Under the pieces are notes generated by a model. That model did not search any database and was not told the origin of the DNA. It worked only from the letters and a program-made list of their open reading frames with translations. Below, piece by piece: positions 17,812 to 27,359 of a stretch of 55,821 nt of DNA (within the stretch, counting starts at the first letter, position 1; each line of letters begins with the position of its first letter). The translations under genes were made by a program, and so were the position numbers. The DNA is from Oerskovia douganii (GTDB lineage Bacteria; Actinomycetota; Actinomycetes; Actinomycetales; Cellulomonadaceae). The stretch is taken from NCBI RefSeq assembly GCF_015142735.1, contig NZ_JACSPN010000026.1, forward strand, positions 1 through 55,821. The letters are read 5' to 3'.

Positions 17812-17942
17812 GCCGGACCCGTGGGCCCGGCTCGCGCCGACCGGTGGCCGATCCGTGGCCTCTCGGTGCATTCCCGCTGAACCTGTGACATCACACACCG
17901 GTCCGCGGGGCGTCGCGTGGTCTCGCAGGCCTCGTTGAACGG

Positions 17943-17948
17943 TAAAAT
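17943..17948 (+). promoter_or_regulatory. Candidate -10 box upstream of the Mrp operon
   Basis: TAAAAT is the most AT-rich hexamer of the 17812-18076 gap. It lies between two halves of a 9-bp inverted repeat, ACACACCGG (17893-17901) and CCGGTGTGT (17960-17968), which may be a regulator site. No convincing -35 box is seen. Confidence 0.4.
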
Positions 17949-18076
17949 ACCTACCGGACCCGGTGTGTCACGGGGCCCTCCTTCGCCTGCGCGCCGTCGT
18001 GCCGGTCGGAGCGGTCCTGGCAGCGCGCCCGGGTTCACGTACTCGCCCACCCGCCCCCGACCAGGACGGAGCGGAC

Positions 18077-21000
18077 GTGCTCTATCTGCTCGTTGCGCAT
18101 CTGGCAATGGCACTCGGCGCGCCCGCACTCGTGTCGGTGCTCGGCCGCAAGGCGTTCTTGGTGATGGCCCTCGCGCCCGCCTCCGCCGCTGTCTACGCCC
18201 TCAGCTGGACGACCCGCGTCATGGACGGCGCGCACCCGACCGAGGTCACCCAGTGGGTGCCCGGGCTCGGGCTCGAGCTGGCCTTCCGCATGGACACGCT
18301 GTCGTGGCTCATGCTGCTGCTCGTCGGCGGCGTCGGGGCGCTGGTCCTCGTGTACTGCTCGGCCTACTTCTCGCCCACGGCGTCCGGGCTCGGGCGCTTC
18401 GGCGCCGTCCTGACGGCGTTCGCGGGCGCCATGGTCGGGCTCGTCACGGCCGACGACATGCTGCTCCTGTTCGTCTTCTGGGAGCTCACGACCGTCTTCT
18501 CCTACCTGCTGATCGGGCACTACGCGGACCGCAAGGCGAGCCGACGAGCCGCGATGCAGGCCATCGTCGTCACGACGGCCGGCGGGCTCGCGATGCTCGT
18601 GGGCGTCGTGATCCTCGGGGTCCAGGGCGGGACGTTCCGCCTCTCGGAGATCATCGCGGAGCCTCCGACCGGCGGGGCCGTGACCGCCGCGATCGTCTGC
18701 ATCCTCGCGGGCGCCGCGAGCAAGTCGGCCCTGATCCCGCTGCACTTCTGGCTGCCCGCCGCCATGGCCGCGCCGACCCCGGTGAGCGCCTACCTGCACG
18801 CCGCGGCCATGGTCAAGGCCGGGGTCTACCTCGTGGCCCGGTTCGCCCCCGCCTACTCCGACACCACGGTGTGGCGCACGATCGTCATCGTCCTGGGTGT
18901 CGGCACGCTGCTCGTGGGTGGGTACCGGGCGCTGCGCCAGCACGACCTCAAGCTCGTCCTCGCGTTCGGCACCGTGAGCCAGCTCGGGCTCATCATCCTG
19001 CTCGTGGGCCTCGGGACGCGGTCGGCCGCGCTCGCGGGCCTCGCGATGATCGGCGCGCACGCGATGTTCAAGGCCTCGCTCTTCCTGGTCGTCGGTGTGG
19101 TCGACGCCGCGACGGGCACGCGCGACCTGCGCCGGCTGACGGGCGTCGGGCGCGCGCTGCCGCTCACGGCCCTCGCCGGAGGTCTCGCGACCGCGTCCAT
19201 GATCGGCCTGCCCCCGCTCGCCGGGTACGTCGCCAAGGAGGCGGCCCTCGAGGCGCTCCTGCACGGCGAGGGGCCGGGCTGGGTCGACGCCGTGGTGCTG
19301 ATCGGCGTGGTCGTCGGCTCGATGTTCACGGTCGCCTACGGCATCCGCTTCTTCTGGGGGGCGTTCGCGACCAAGAAGCACGTCGCGGCCGCCCTCGCGC
19401 GGGCCAACGAGCACGTGCACACCGACGCGGCGGCCAAGGCCCGGGCGGGCAAGGGCGCGACCGGTGAGGAGCCCGCCAAGCAGGTGGCGCCCCTGCCCGA
19501 CGACGCCCCGATCGACCCGGCGCGCATCCACCGGCAGCCCCTGCTCCTCGTGGGGCCCGCCCTGGTCCTCGCGCTGCTCGGCCTCGCGGCGGCCCTCGTC
19601 CCGCACTTCGGCGAGGACCTCCTCGCGCCCTACGCCGACACCTACCCGGTGGGGGAGCCGGGCCACCTGGTCCTGTGGGCCGGGCTCACCCCGGCGCTCG
19701 GCCTGACCGTGCTGATCCTCGGGGTCGGGGCCCTGCTCTTCTGGCAGCGCAACGCCGTGGAGCGGTTCCAGGCCTCCCTGTGGACCGGCCCGGAGGCGGA
19801 CCGCACCTACCGGCGGATCATGCGCCGGCTCGACGACCTGGCGGCCGACGTCACCGCGGTCACCCAGCGTGGTTCGCTGCCGTTCTACCTGGGCGCGATC
19901 CTGGTCGTCCTGGTCGCCGGGCCGGGTCTCCTGATGCTCGTCGGCGGGCAGTGGCCCGAGCAGGTCAAGGCCTGGGACCGGCCCGCCCAGCTCGCTGCCG
20001 TGGTCGCGATCTGCGTCGCCTCGATCCTCGCCGCCCGGTCGCGTCGCCGCCTCAAGGCCGTGATCCTCGTGGGCATCGCGGGCTACGGCAACGCGATGCT
20101 GTTCCTGCTGCACGGCGCCCCCGACCTGGCGCTGACCCAGGTGCTCGTCGAGACCATCACGCTCGTCGTCATGGTGCTCGTGCTGCGCCGCCTCCCTCCG
20201 TACTTCTCCAACCGGCCGCTCGCCGCGTCGCGGTGGGTGCGACTGGGGCTCGGGGTCGCGGTGGGCGTCGTCATGATGGGCTTCGCCCTCACGGTCCCGC
20301 TCGCGCGGGTCGCGAGCCCCATCTCGCTCGACTTCCCGGCCGAGGCGTACATCCACGGCTACGGCAAGAACATCGTCAACGTGACCCTCGTCGACATCCG
20401 CGCGTGGGACACCATGGGCGAGATCTCCGTCCTGCTGGTCGCGGCGACCGGCGTCGCGTCGCTCGTGTTCCTGCGGACCCGCAGCGGCGAGATCCTGCGC
20501 GAGCGCGACGCGACGTCCTCCGGCGCGGCCACGCCGGGCATCTGGGCCAACGAGGACGACCCGGGGGCGGCCCTGCGCCGTCGCGGGGTCGACAAGGAGG
20601 CCGAGGCCGGCAAGCAGCCGCGCATGCTCGTGTGGCTGAGCGCAGGGCGGACCCTCGCCCCGCAGCGACGCTCGGTCATCTTCGAGGTCGTCACCCGCGT
20701 GCTCTTCCACTCGATGATCGTGTTCGCGATCTTCCTGCTCTTCTCGGGGCACAACGCACCGGGCGGCGGGTTCGCGGCCGGGCTCGTCGTGGGCGTCGCG
20801 CTCATCGTGCGGTACCTGGCCGGCGGGCGGTACGAGCTCGGTGAGGCCGCGCCCGTCCACCCGGGCCTGCTGCTCGGGACCGGGCTCTTCCTGTCCGTCG
20901 GCGTCGGCCTGATCGGCCTGTTCATGGGCAAGAGCGTCCTGCTGAGCACCGCGATCGACATCAGCCTGCCGCTCGTCGGCACGGTCCACCTGGTCACGTC

Positions 21001-21166
21001 ACTGTTCTTCGACCTCGGGGTGTTCCTCGTGGTCGTGGGCCTGGTGCTGGACATCCTGCGCACGCTCGGGGCGGAGATCGACCGCCAGGCCGAGGCCTCG
21101 GCCCGGGAGGACGCAGGGCCCATGGAAGCGATGGAACCCGACCAGATCGGAGGGGGGCGACGATGA
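18077..21166 (+). CDS. mnhA: Na+/H+ antiporter subunit A (MrpA with fused MrpB-like domain)
   Basis: GTG 18077 gives 1029 residues. The N-terminal two thirds are a complex-I NuoL-like proton channel (LLLFVFWELTTVFSYLLIG, PTPVSAYLHAAAMVKAGVYLVAR). A DUF4040 part (LHGAPDLALTQVLVETITLVV) follows, and the C-terminus is an MrpB-like domain (NAPGGGFAAGLVVGVALIVRYL), so no separate mnhB gene is needed. A hydrophilic insert rich in Ala and Lys (about 433-475) separates channel helices. Role: largest subunit of the multi-subunit Mrp antiporter exporting Na+ in exchange for protons, for pH and salt tolerance. Its stop overlaps mnhC (ATGA). Confidence 0.93.
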   Translation: MLYLLVAHLAMALGAPALVSVLGRKAFLVMALAPASAAVYALSWTTRVMDGAHPTEVTQWVPGLGLELAFRMDTLSWLMLLLVGGVGALVLVYCSAYFSPTASGLGRFGAVLTAFAGAMVGLVTADDMLLLFVFWELTTVFSYLLIGHYADRKASRRAAMQAIVVTTAGGLAMLVGVVILGVQGGTFRLSEIIAEPPTGGAVTAAIVCILAGAASKSALIPLHFWLPAAMAAPTPVSAYLHAAAMVKAGVYLVARFAPAYSDTTVWRTIVIVLGVGTLLVGGYRALRQHDLKLVLAFGTVSQLGLIILLVGLGTRSAALAGLAMIGAHAMFKASLFLVVGVVDAATGTRDLRRLTGVGRALPLTALAGGLATASMIGLPPLAGYVAKEAALEALLHGEGPGWVDAVVLIGVVVGSMFTVAYGIRFFWGAFATKKHVAAALARANEHVHTDAAAKARAGKGATGEEPAKQVAPLPDDAPIDPARIHRQPLLLVGPALVLALLGLAAALVPHFGEDLLAPYADTYPVGEPGHLVLWAGLTPALGLTVLILGVGALLFWQRNAVERFQASLWTGPEADRTYRRIMRRLDDLAADVTAVTQRGSLPFYLGAILVVLVAGPGLLMLVGGQWPEQVKAWDRPAQLAAVVAICVASILAARSRRRLKAVILVGIAGYGNAMLFLLHGAPDLALTQVLVETITLVVMVLVLRRLPPYFSNRPLAASRWVRLGLGVAVGVVMMGFALTVPLARVASPISLDFPAEAYIHGYGKNIVNVTLVDIRAWDTMGEISVLLVAATGVASLVFLRTRSGEILRERDATSSGAATPGIWANEDDPGAALRRRGVDKEAEAGKQPRMLVWLSAGRTLAPQRRSVIFEVVTRVLFHSMIVFAIFLLFSGHNAPGGGFAAGLVVGVALIVRYLAGGRYELGEAAPVHPGLLLGTGLFLSVGVGLIGLFMGKSVLLSTAIDISLPLVGTVHLVTSLFFDLGVFLVVVGLVLDILRTLGAEIDRQAEASAREDAGPMEAMEPDQIGGGRR

Positions 21167-21804
21167 GCTCGACGAACCACCTGCTCGCCCCCCTGCTCGT
21201 GCGGGCCGCCGACGTCGACCCCGCCGACGTGGCGCGGACCACCGACAGCATCGACATGACCCCGAGCCTCGTGCTCGTGCTCGCGATCGGCGTGCTGTTC
21301 GCGACCGGCGTCTACCTGCTCCTCGAGCGCAGCCTGACCCGCGTGCTGATCGGGTTCATCCTCATCGGCAACGGCGCGAACCTCATGTTCCTCGTGGCCG
21401 GAGGGCGCGCCGGTGGCGCGCCCCTCATCGGCACGACACCCACCGACCAGATGAGCGACCCGCTCGTCCAGGCAATGGTGCTGACCGCCATCGTCATCAC
21501 CCTGGGCCTCACGGCCTTCGTGCTCGCCATGGCCTACCGGTCCTGGCAGCTGCACGGTCACGACGAGGTGCAGGACGACCTCGAGGACCGCCGGGTCGCG
21601 CGCCACGCGGCGCGCAACGCCCCGGCCTTCGAGGACTCCGACACCGAGGAGAGCGGAGAGACCCTGGACGACGAGGCCTCGCAGGTCTACGACGAGACCG
21701 ACGGCGACGGGGACGGGGCGACCGACACCCGCGGCGAGCGTCCGGGCGAGAAGGACGCGCCGCCGTCGGGCAGTGCCGGCACCCCGGGAGGTGAGGAGCG
21801 ATGA
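21163..21804 (+). CDS. mnhC: Na+/H+ antiporter subunit C, with long acidic tail
   Basis: 213 residues. The NuoK-like core has three helices (about 31-130), with LLLERSLTRVLIGFILIGNGANLMFLVAGG and DPLVQAMVLTAIVITLGLTAFVLA. Family members usually end soon after the third helix at about 110-150 residues. Here about 85 further residues form a strongly acidic, disordered cytoplasmic tail (EESGETLDDEASQVYDETDG). Four-base overlaps join it to mnhA and mnhD. Confidence 0.92.
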   Translation: MSSTNHLLAPLLVRAADVDPADVARTTDSIDMTPSLVLVLAIGVLFATGVYLLLERSLTRVLIGFILIGNGANLMFLVAGGRAGGAPLIGTTPTDQMSDPLVQAMVLTAIVITLGLTAFVLAMAYRSWQLHGHDEVQDDLEDRRVARHAARNAPAFEDSDTEESGETLDDEASQVYDETDGDGDGATDTRGERPGEKDAPPSGSAGTPGGEER

Positions 21805-23372
21805 ACCTCACCTACGGGTTCGCGACCCTCGTCCCCCTGCCCGTGGTCCTGCCGCTGTTCGCGGCCGGTCTCGCGCTCGCGCTGTGGCGCCACCAGCGCG
21901 CCCAGCACATCATCTCGGTCGCCGCGCTGTCCCTGGTGCTCGCGGCCTCCATCGGTCTGCTCGTCGGGGCGGACAACGGCCCCATCGTGGTCGACGTCGG
22001 GGAGTGGGCCGCGCCGGTCGGGATCGACCTGGTCGCGGACAGGCTCTCGGCGCTCATGCTCACGGTGTCGAGCTTCGTGCTGCTGTGCGTCCTGCTCTAC
22101 TCGCTCGGGCAGGGCGTCGCGGACGGGCACGACAAGGCCCCCGTCTCGATCTACCACCCGACGTACCTGGTCCTGGCCGCGGGCGTCGCGAACGCGTTCC
22201 TCTCGGGCGACCTGTTCAACCTGTACGTGGGCTTCGAGATCCTGCTCGCGGCCTCGTACGTCCTGCTGACCCTCGGCGGGACGGGCGAACGCATCCGGGC
22301 CGGGTCCATCTACGTCGTCGTCGCGCTGCTGTCGTCCGTGATCTTCCTCGTCGCGATCGCGCTCACCTACGCCGCGACGGGCACCGTCAACCTGGCCCAG
22401 CTCGCCGAGCGCCTGCCCGACGTCGACCCCGGCGTCCGGATGACGCTCCAGCTCCTGCTGCTGCTCGCGTTCGGGATCAAGGCCGCGATCTTCCCGCTCT
22501 CGGCCTGGCTCCCCGACTCCTACCCGACCGCCCCCGCGCCCGTCACGGCCGTGTTCGCAGGCTTGCTGACCAAGGTCGGCGTCTACGCGATCATCCGCAC
22601 GCAGACGCTCCTGTTCCCCGACAACCGGCTCGACACGGTCCTCATGTGGCTCGCTCTGCTGACCATGGTGATCGGGATCCTGGGCGCCGTGGCGCAGAAC
22701 GACATCAAACGTCTCCTGTCGTTCACGCTCGTGAGCCACATCGGGTACATGATCTTCGGCATCTCGATGGCGTCCGAGGCGGGGATGGCGGCGTCGATCT
22801 TCTACGTCGTGCACCACATCACGGTCCAGACGACGCTGTTCCTCGTGGTCGGGCTCATCGAGCGCCGCGGCGGGTCGACGTCGCTCGACAAGCTGGGCGG
22901 CCTCGCGAAGATCGCCCCCGGCCTCGCGATCCTGTTCTTCATCCCCGCGATGAACCTCGCGGGGATCCCGCCCCTGTCGGGCTTCCTCGGCAAGGTCGGG
23001 CTGCTCCAGGAGGGCGTCGCCCAGGGCACCCCGCTCACGTGGGCGCTCGTCGTGGGCAGCGTCGTGACCTCGCTCCTGACGCTGTACGCGATCGTCAAGG
23101 CGTGGAACAAGGCCTTCTGGCAGACCGCGCCGGTCGAGCTCCCGGCCGCGAGCACCCCGCGCGGCATGGTCGGACCGACGACGGCGCTCGTCGCGTTCGG
23201 ACTGGCCCTCACGTTCGCCGCAGGCCCGCTCTACTCCTACGCGGAACGCGCCGCCGGGAACCTCATGCAGCCCCAGACGTACGTCGACGCGGTCTTCCCC
23301 GGTGACTCCGGACGTGGCCAGGGGGTCTCGAACGACCTCGTCGAGGAGGAGCAGGAAGGTGGGGAGTCATGA
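21801..23372 (+). CDS. mnhD: Na+/H+ antiporter subunit D
   Basis: 523 residues with about 14 membrane helices, NuoN/NuoM-like proton-translocating channel. Seen: NLYVGFEILLAASYVLLTLGG, then the conserved lysine-bearing helix FGIKAAIFPLSAWLPDSYPT and the histidine-bearing VSHIGYMIFGISM. It works with MrpA as the second ion channel of the complex. It overlaps both neighbours by four bases. Confidence 0.93.
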   Translation: MNLTYGFATLVPLPVVLPLFAAGLALALWRHQRAQHIISVAALSLVLAASIGLLVGADNGPIVVDVGEWAAPVGIDLVADRLSALMLTVSSFVLLCVLLYSLGQGVADGHDKAPVSIYHPTYLVLAAGVANAFLSGDLFNLYVGFEILLAASYVLLTLGGTGERIRAGSIYVVVALLSSVIFLVAIALTYAATGTVNLAQLAERLPDVDPGVRMTLQLLLLLAFGIKAAIFPLSAWLPDSYPTAPAPVTAVFAGLLTKVGVYAIIRTQTLLFPDNRLDTVLMWLALLTMVIGILGAVAQNDIKRLLSFTLVSHIGYMIFGISMASEAGMAASIFYVVHHITVQTTLFLVVGLIERRGGSTSLDKLGGLAKIAPGLAILFFIPAMNLAGIPPLSGFLGKVGLLQEGVAQGTPLTWALVVGSVVTSLLTLYAIVKAWNKAFWQTAPVELPAASTPRGMVGPTTALVAFGLALTFAAGPLYSYAERAAGNLMQPQTYVDAVFPGDSGRGQGVSNDLVEEEQEGGES

Positions 23373-24070
23373 GCCTGCACCCTCGTAGAGGCCGGCTGTC
23401 GGGCGGCTGGTTCGGCCGCCTGACCGCGCAGTGGCGCACCGTCGTCTGGCTGACCGTCGTGTGGGTCATGCTGTGGGGCGACCTCTCCTGGGGCAACGTC
23501 ATCGCGGGCGTCCTGCTCGCGAGCCTGCTCATCACGTTCATGCCCCTGCCGTCCATCGCGACGAGCGGCACGGTCCGCCCCTGGCCGCTGCTCGTCCTGG
23601 TCTCCCGGTTCGTCGCCGACCTCGTGGTCGCGTCGTTCCAGGTCAGCATCCAGGCCTTCCGGTTCCGGCACACCCCGCACGGGGCCGTGGTCGGCGTGCG
23701 CCTGCGCAACCCCTCGGACATCTACATGACCATCACGTCCGAGCTCAGCTCGCTCGTGCCCGGGTCGCTCGTCATCGAGGCGCACCGCCTGACGGGCATG
23801 GTCTACCTGCACGTGCTCGACCTCGACGCCGCGGGCGGAGCCGACAAGATCCGTCAGGACACGCTCGACCTCGAGGCCCGGGTGCTGCGCGCGTTCGCGT
23901 CGAACGACGAGCTCAAGGCCGCCGGCCTGTACGACCACCCGGGCGAGGCTGCCGAGCCCGCGGGCGTGACGCCGTCGGGCACGGGGGGCCGCACCGGCAC
24001 GACGCCCGGGACCGACGGGGCCGCCGGCCGGACCGACCGACCGACCGACCGAGGGGAGGGGCCGCGATGA
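23369..24070 (+). CDS. mnhE: Na+/H+ antiporter subunit E
   Basis: 233 residues. Two N-terminal helices (about 25-60) and a membrane-proximal soluble domain (VVGVRLRNPSDIYMTITSELSSLVPGSLVIEA) are diagnostic of MnhE. The last 45 residues are a low-complexity Gly/Thr/Arg tail (GRTGTTPGTDGAAGRTDRPT) not typical of the family. ATGA overlap with mnhF. Confidence 0.9.
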   Translation: MSLHPRRGRLSGGWFGRLTAQWRTVVWLTVVWVMLWGDLSWGNVIAGVLLASLLITFMPLPSIATSGTVRPWPLLVLVSRFVADLVVASFQVSIQAFRFRHTPHGAVVGVRLRNPSDIYMTITSELSSLVPGSLVIEAHRLTGMVYLHVLDLDAAGGADKIRQDTLDLEARVLRAFASNDELKAAGLYDHPGEAAEPAGVTPSGTGGRTGTTPGTDGAAGRTDRPTDRGEGPR

Positions 24071-24522
24071 TCGTCGTCGTCCTGATCTGCGCCGTGCTCC
24101 TCGCCTCGGCCGCGACGCTCGCCGTCGTCCGGGCCGAGAAGGGCCCGTCGATGCTCGACCGCACCATCGCGCTCGACGTCTTCACCACGACGCTCGTCGG
24201 CACCATCGCGCTCGAGGCCGCCTGGTCGCGACGCACCGAGACCATCCCCATCCTGGTCGTCCTCTCCCTCGTCGGCTTCGTCGGGTCCGTGACCATCGCC
24301 CGGTTCGCCTCGGTCGAGCCCGAGGGCGAGGGGCGCATCCGGACCCGCGAGGAGATCGCGGCCGAGGAGGCCGAGCGGATCGCGGCGGAGGAGGCCGAGC
24401 ACGCGAAGGGCATCGACCCGGAGCACGGCGCCGGGCACGAGCCCGACGAGCTCCACGAGGCCGAGGACGCCGCGGCCCCCGAGGTCGACGGCTCGACCGG
24501 ACCCGAGGAGGCACGCTCATGA
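24067..24522 (+). CDS. mnhF: Na+/H+ antiporter subunit F, with acidic tail
   Basis: 151 residues starting at ATG 24067 inside the overlap with mnhE. Three helices with VRAEKGPSMLDRTIALDVFTTT, the MnhF signature, occupy residues 1-85. The rest is a Glu/Ala-rich tail (REEIAAEEAERIAAEEAEHA) of about 60 residues that is likely helical and cytoplasmic. Usual MnhF is about 90 residues. Confidence 0.9.
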   Translation: MIVVVLICAVLLASAATLAVVRAEKGPSMLDRTIALDVFTTTLVGTIALEAAWSRRTETIPILVVLSLVGFVGSVTIARFASVEPEGEGRIRTREEIAAEEAERIAAEEAEHAKGIDPEHGAGHEPDELHEAEDAAAPEVDGSTGPEEARS

Positions 24523-24965
24523 GCTGGACCCTGGTGGCCGACGTCGTCGCCGCGATCTTCCTGCTGTGCGGCGCGTTCCTCGCGTTCGCCGCGGGCGTGG
24601 GCGTCGTCCGGTTCCCCGACCTGCTCGCGCGCATGCACGCCGCGACCAAGCCCCAGGTGCTGGGCCTGATCCTCGTCCTGGTCGCGCTCGCGCTGCGGCT
24701 GCGGAGCTGGTCCGCCGTGGGCATGCTCGTCCTCGTCGTGATCTTCCAGCTCATGACGTCGCCCGTCGCGGCGCACATGGTCGGCCGGGCGGGCTACCGG
24801 ACCGGGAAGGTCCGACCCGACCTGCTGGTCCTCGACGACCTCACCGCGGACCAGGAGGCCGCCGACCGCGAGAAGGACGAGGCGGACCGCGAGAAGGACG
24901 AGGCGGACCGCGAGGCGACGGCGCGCGCGGCCGACGACGGGGGCGGGCCCGCACAGCGGGGGTGA
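24519..24965 (+). CDS. mnhG: Na+/H+ antiporter subunit G, with repeat tail
   Basis: 148 residues. Three helices with FLAFAAGVGVVRFPDLLARMHAATKPQ are diagnostic of MnhG. The C-terminus contains DREKDEA repeats encoded by a 21-bp tandem duplication. Last gene of the A(B)CDEFG operon; the CDF exporter that follows has its own promoter. Confidence 0.9.
   Translation: MSWTLVADVVAAIFLLCGAFLAFAAGVGVVRFPDLLARMHAATKPQVLGLILVLVALALRLRSWSAVGMLVLVVIFQLMTSPVAAHMVGRAGYRTGKVRPDLLVLDDLTADQEAADREKDEADREKDEADREATARAADDGGGPAQRG
24864..24917 (+). repeat. 21-bp tandem repeat in mnhG
   Basis: The unit GACCGCGAGAAGGACGAGGCG occurs at 24864-24884 and 24885-24905 with a third partial copy, adding DREKDEA units in frame to the tail of subunit G. 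Confidence 0.9.
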
Positions 24966-25015
24966 CGCCCGCCGTGGGCGCCGACCGTCCCCGCGCGCCG
25001 CGCGAGGTCCGGTGG

Positions 25016-25021
25016 TAGACC
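25016..25021 (+). promoter_or_regulatory. Possible leaderless -10 box of the CDF exporter gene
   Basis: TAGACC ends 6 bases before ATG 25028, and there is no Shine-Dalgarno. The last base departs from TANNNT. Confidence 0.4.
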
Positions 25022-25027
25022 CGCTAC

Positions 25028-26029
25028 ATGACCTCGTCTCCCCCCACGCAGCCCGTGGCCGACAGCCCACGCGTCGTGAAGACCGAGGAGCACGCGGAGA
25101 GCACGCTCACGGTGGTCGTCGCGTTCGGCGCCAACCTCCTCATCGCGGTCGCCAAGTCGGCCGCCGCGGTGCTGACGGGCTCGGCGTCGATGGTGGCCGA
25201 GGCCGTGCACTCGTGGGCCGACACGGGCAACGAGGTGTTCCTCCTGCTCGCGAACAAGCGCTCGCGCAAGCCCGCGGACCACGAGCACCCCCTGGGGTTC
25301 GGGCGCGAGGCCTACGTCTGGTCGATGTTCGCGGCGCTCGGGCTGTTCGCGGTGGGGGCGGGGGTCTCGGTCACGCACGGCATCCAGGAGCTCGTCCACC
25401 CGGAGCCGGCCGAGGACTTCGGGATCGCGTACGCCGTGCTGGGCGTGGCGTTCGTCCTCGAGGGGATCTCGTTCCTGCAGGCGCACCGGCAGGCCCGCAA
25501 GGAGGCGGAGCGGGCCGAGCAGGACCTGCTCCAGCACGTCCTGGTCACGTCCGACCCGACGCTGCGGGCCGTGTTCGCGGAGGACGCCGCGGCCCTCATG
25601 GGACTCGTGGTGGCGTTCGTCGGCATCCTGCTGCACCAGGTCACGGGCTCGCCCGTGCCGGACGCGATCGGGTCGATCGTCGTGGGCCTGATCCTCGGGG
25701 TCATCTCGTGGGTCCTGATCGACCGCAACCGTCGCTTCCTCGTCGGGGAGACCGCGGGGGCCGCGACGCGGGACGCGGTGCTGCGCGAGCTGCTCGCGGA
25801 CCCCGAGGTCGACCGGGTCACGTACCTGCGCCTGGAGTACGTCGGGCCGCGGTCGCTCTACCTGGTCGCGAGCGTCGACCTCGTCGGGGACGACGACGAG
25901 CACCTGGTCGCCGAGCGCATCGACGCCCTGGAGCGCCGCGCGACGTCGGCGGCCGTGATCGTCGGTGCGGTCGTCTCGGTGTCACCGGCGAGCGAGCCGT
26001 CCCTGGTGCCGGGCGACCCGAGCCCCTGA
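25028..26029 (+). CDS. Cation diffusion facilitator (Zn/Fe/Mn-type metal exporter)
   Basis: 333 residues. Six membrane helices carry the metal-site pairs HSWADTGN (His61, Asp65) and VFAEDAAALMG (about residue 185), which follow the H/D-D arrangement of the CDF family, and a cytoplasmic domain of about 90 residues at the C-terminus (VDRVTYLRLEYVGPRSLYLVASVDL). It exports a divalent metal in exchange for protons. Which metal cannot be read with confidence. The stop lies only 8 bp from the stop of the convergent hydrolase gene. Confidence 0.88.
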   Translation: MTSSPPTQPVADSPRVVKTEEHAESTLTVVVAFGANLLIAVAKSAAAVLTGSASMVAEAVHSWADTGNEVFLLLANKRSRKPADHEHPLGFGREAYVWSMFAALGLFAVGAGVSVTHGIQELVHPEPAEDFGIAYAVLGVAFVLEGISFLQAHRQARKEAERAEQDLLQHVLVTSDPTLRAVFAEDAAALMGLVVAFVGILLHQVTGSPVPDAIGSIVVGLILGVISWVLIDRNRRFLVGETAGAATRDAVLRELLADPEVDRVTYLRLEYVGPRSLYLVASVDLVGDDDEHLVAERIDALERRATSAAVIVGAVVSVSPASEPSLVPGDPSP

Positions 26030-26037
26030 CAGCGGCT

Positions 26038-27108
26038 TCAGCCGGGCAGCCGTTCGTCGAGCCAGGTGAACACCTCGTCGAGGAACGCGCTGCGCGCCGG
26101 CTCGGGGGACAGGACGAGGTCGTGGGCGCCGCCCTCGATCTCGACGAGGGTCACGTCGTCGCCCAGCCGCGGGGCGCGGTCCTTGATGTGCTGGACGTCC
26201 AGGACGCTGTCGGTCGTGAGGATCTCGGGGTGGTGCCCCTTGTTCGGGCCGGACCGTGTCGAGGTCAGGACGAGGACGGGGCACTGCACGTGCAGCCCGC
26301 GCGCGACCTGCGCGTGGCCGCGCCGGATCTCGCGCAGCCAGCCGGCCCGGACGGGGAAGCCCTCGTGCGGCTTCCAGCCGAGCTCGTAGGTCCACTCACC
26401 GCCCGTCCCGGTGTGCAGGGCCCGCCCGTACGCCTCGTCGAGCGAACCGACCACGAGCCGGGGGGCGAACCGCCCGACGACGTCGATCACCCGCGTGGAG
26501 ACCACGCGGTCGAACCAGGACGAGTTGAGGTCGAACCACGGGCTGTTGAGGACGAGGGCCGTGACCTTCCCGGGCCGCGCGTTGGTCCACAGGCTCGCGA
26601 TGAGGCCGCCCGTCGAGTGGCCGAGGACCACGAGCTCGTCGTGCCCCTCGTCGCGGACGACGGCGGCCGCGGCGTCGAGGTCCTGGGCGTGCAGGCTCAG
26701 GTCGGTGACCATGTTGGGGTCCTTGCCGGCCTCGGCCCAGTGCGCGAGCGAGCGGCCGTAGCCGCGCAGGTCGATCGCGTAGAAGGTGTAGCCGTGCTCC
26801 TCGAACGCGTCGGCGAGGTGCGTCTGGAAGAAGTAGTCCACGAACCCGTGGACGTACAGCACGGCCCGACGGCGGCGTTCGCCCTCGGCGGGCACCGCGC
26901 CGGTGGCCGGGCTCGTCGGGGAGCGGGTGGCCGGTGCCTGGCCCGGCGTGGGGGCCGCGGAGGCGGGCCGTGCACCTGCGGGTGCGGCGCCGTCGGGCAG
27001 GGGGGCGCCGGCCTTGCGGACGAGGGTCGCCGTGTCCCCGTCGGGGAGGTCGAGCGTGCGGGCGACCCAGTCGGGTCCGAGGACGTCCTGCTGCCAGCCG
27101 TGCGTCAT
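26038..27108 (-). CDS. Alpha/beta hydrolase (lysophospholipase/esterase-like)
   Basis: 356 residues. Serine hydrolase core with oxyanion motif YVHGFVDYFF (85-94), nucleophile elbow GHSTGG (Ser165), and a late acid and histidine (about ILTTDSVLDVQ and GGAHDLVLSPEPAR). A Pro/Ala-rich insertion (about 35-75) separates the N-terminal strand from the core. No signal peptide, so cytoplasmic. It resembles monoacylglycerol lipase/lysophospholipase-like proteins; substrate unknown. Start ATG 27108 has GAGGCAGC upstream. Confidence 0.85.
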   Translation of the reverse strand: MTHGWQQDVLGPDWVARTLDLPDGDTATLVRKAGAPLPDGAAPAGARPASAAPTPGQAPATRSPTSPATGAVPAEGERRRRAVLYVHGFVDYFFQTHLADAFEEHGYTFYAIDLRGYGRSLAHWAEAGKDPNMVTDLSLHAQDLDAAAAVVRDEGHDELVVLGHSTGGLIASLWTNARPGKVTALVLNSPWFDLNSSWFDRVVSTRVIDVVGRFAPRLVVGSLDEAYGRALHTGTGGEWTYELGWKPHEGFPVRAGWLREIRRGHAQVARGLHVQCPVLVLTSTRSGPNKGHHPEILTTDSVLDVQHIKDRAPRLGDDVTLVEIEGGAHDLVLSPEPARSAFLDEVFTWLDERLPG

Positions 27109-27359
27109 GGGTGCTGCCTCTCGGTCGCGGACTCGGGCGGTGCCGCGGTGCCGCCATTGTCCACCGCGCGTGCGGGCCTGTCAGGGCGAGCACGGCCCGG
27201 ACGTCGAGCCGTCGTGACGGCGCGCGGGGCCCGCCGCGCCGTGGTGCGGTCCGAGGGGTCCGGTGCGATGGTGGCAGGAGGTCCGAGACGTCGCGTCCTC
27301 AGCGCCCTGCGGCCCCGCGACACCCCGACGGCGGGGCGCATCGTGACATGACGGACAGA

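Noticed and set aside
18035-20989. 984-codon open frame antisense to mnhA
   Set aside because: Composed of Arg/Glu/His/Pro-rich low-complexity sequence produced by GC-skewed codons of the antiporter gene; no domain, and mnhA is unmistakable.
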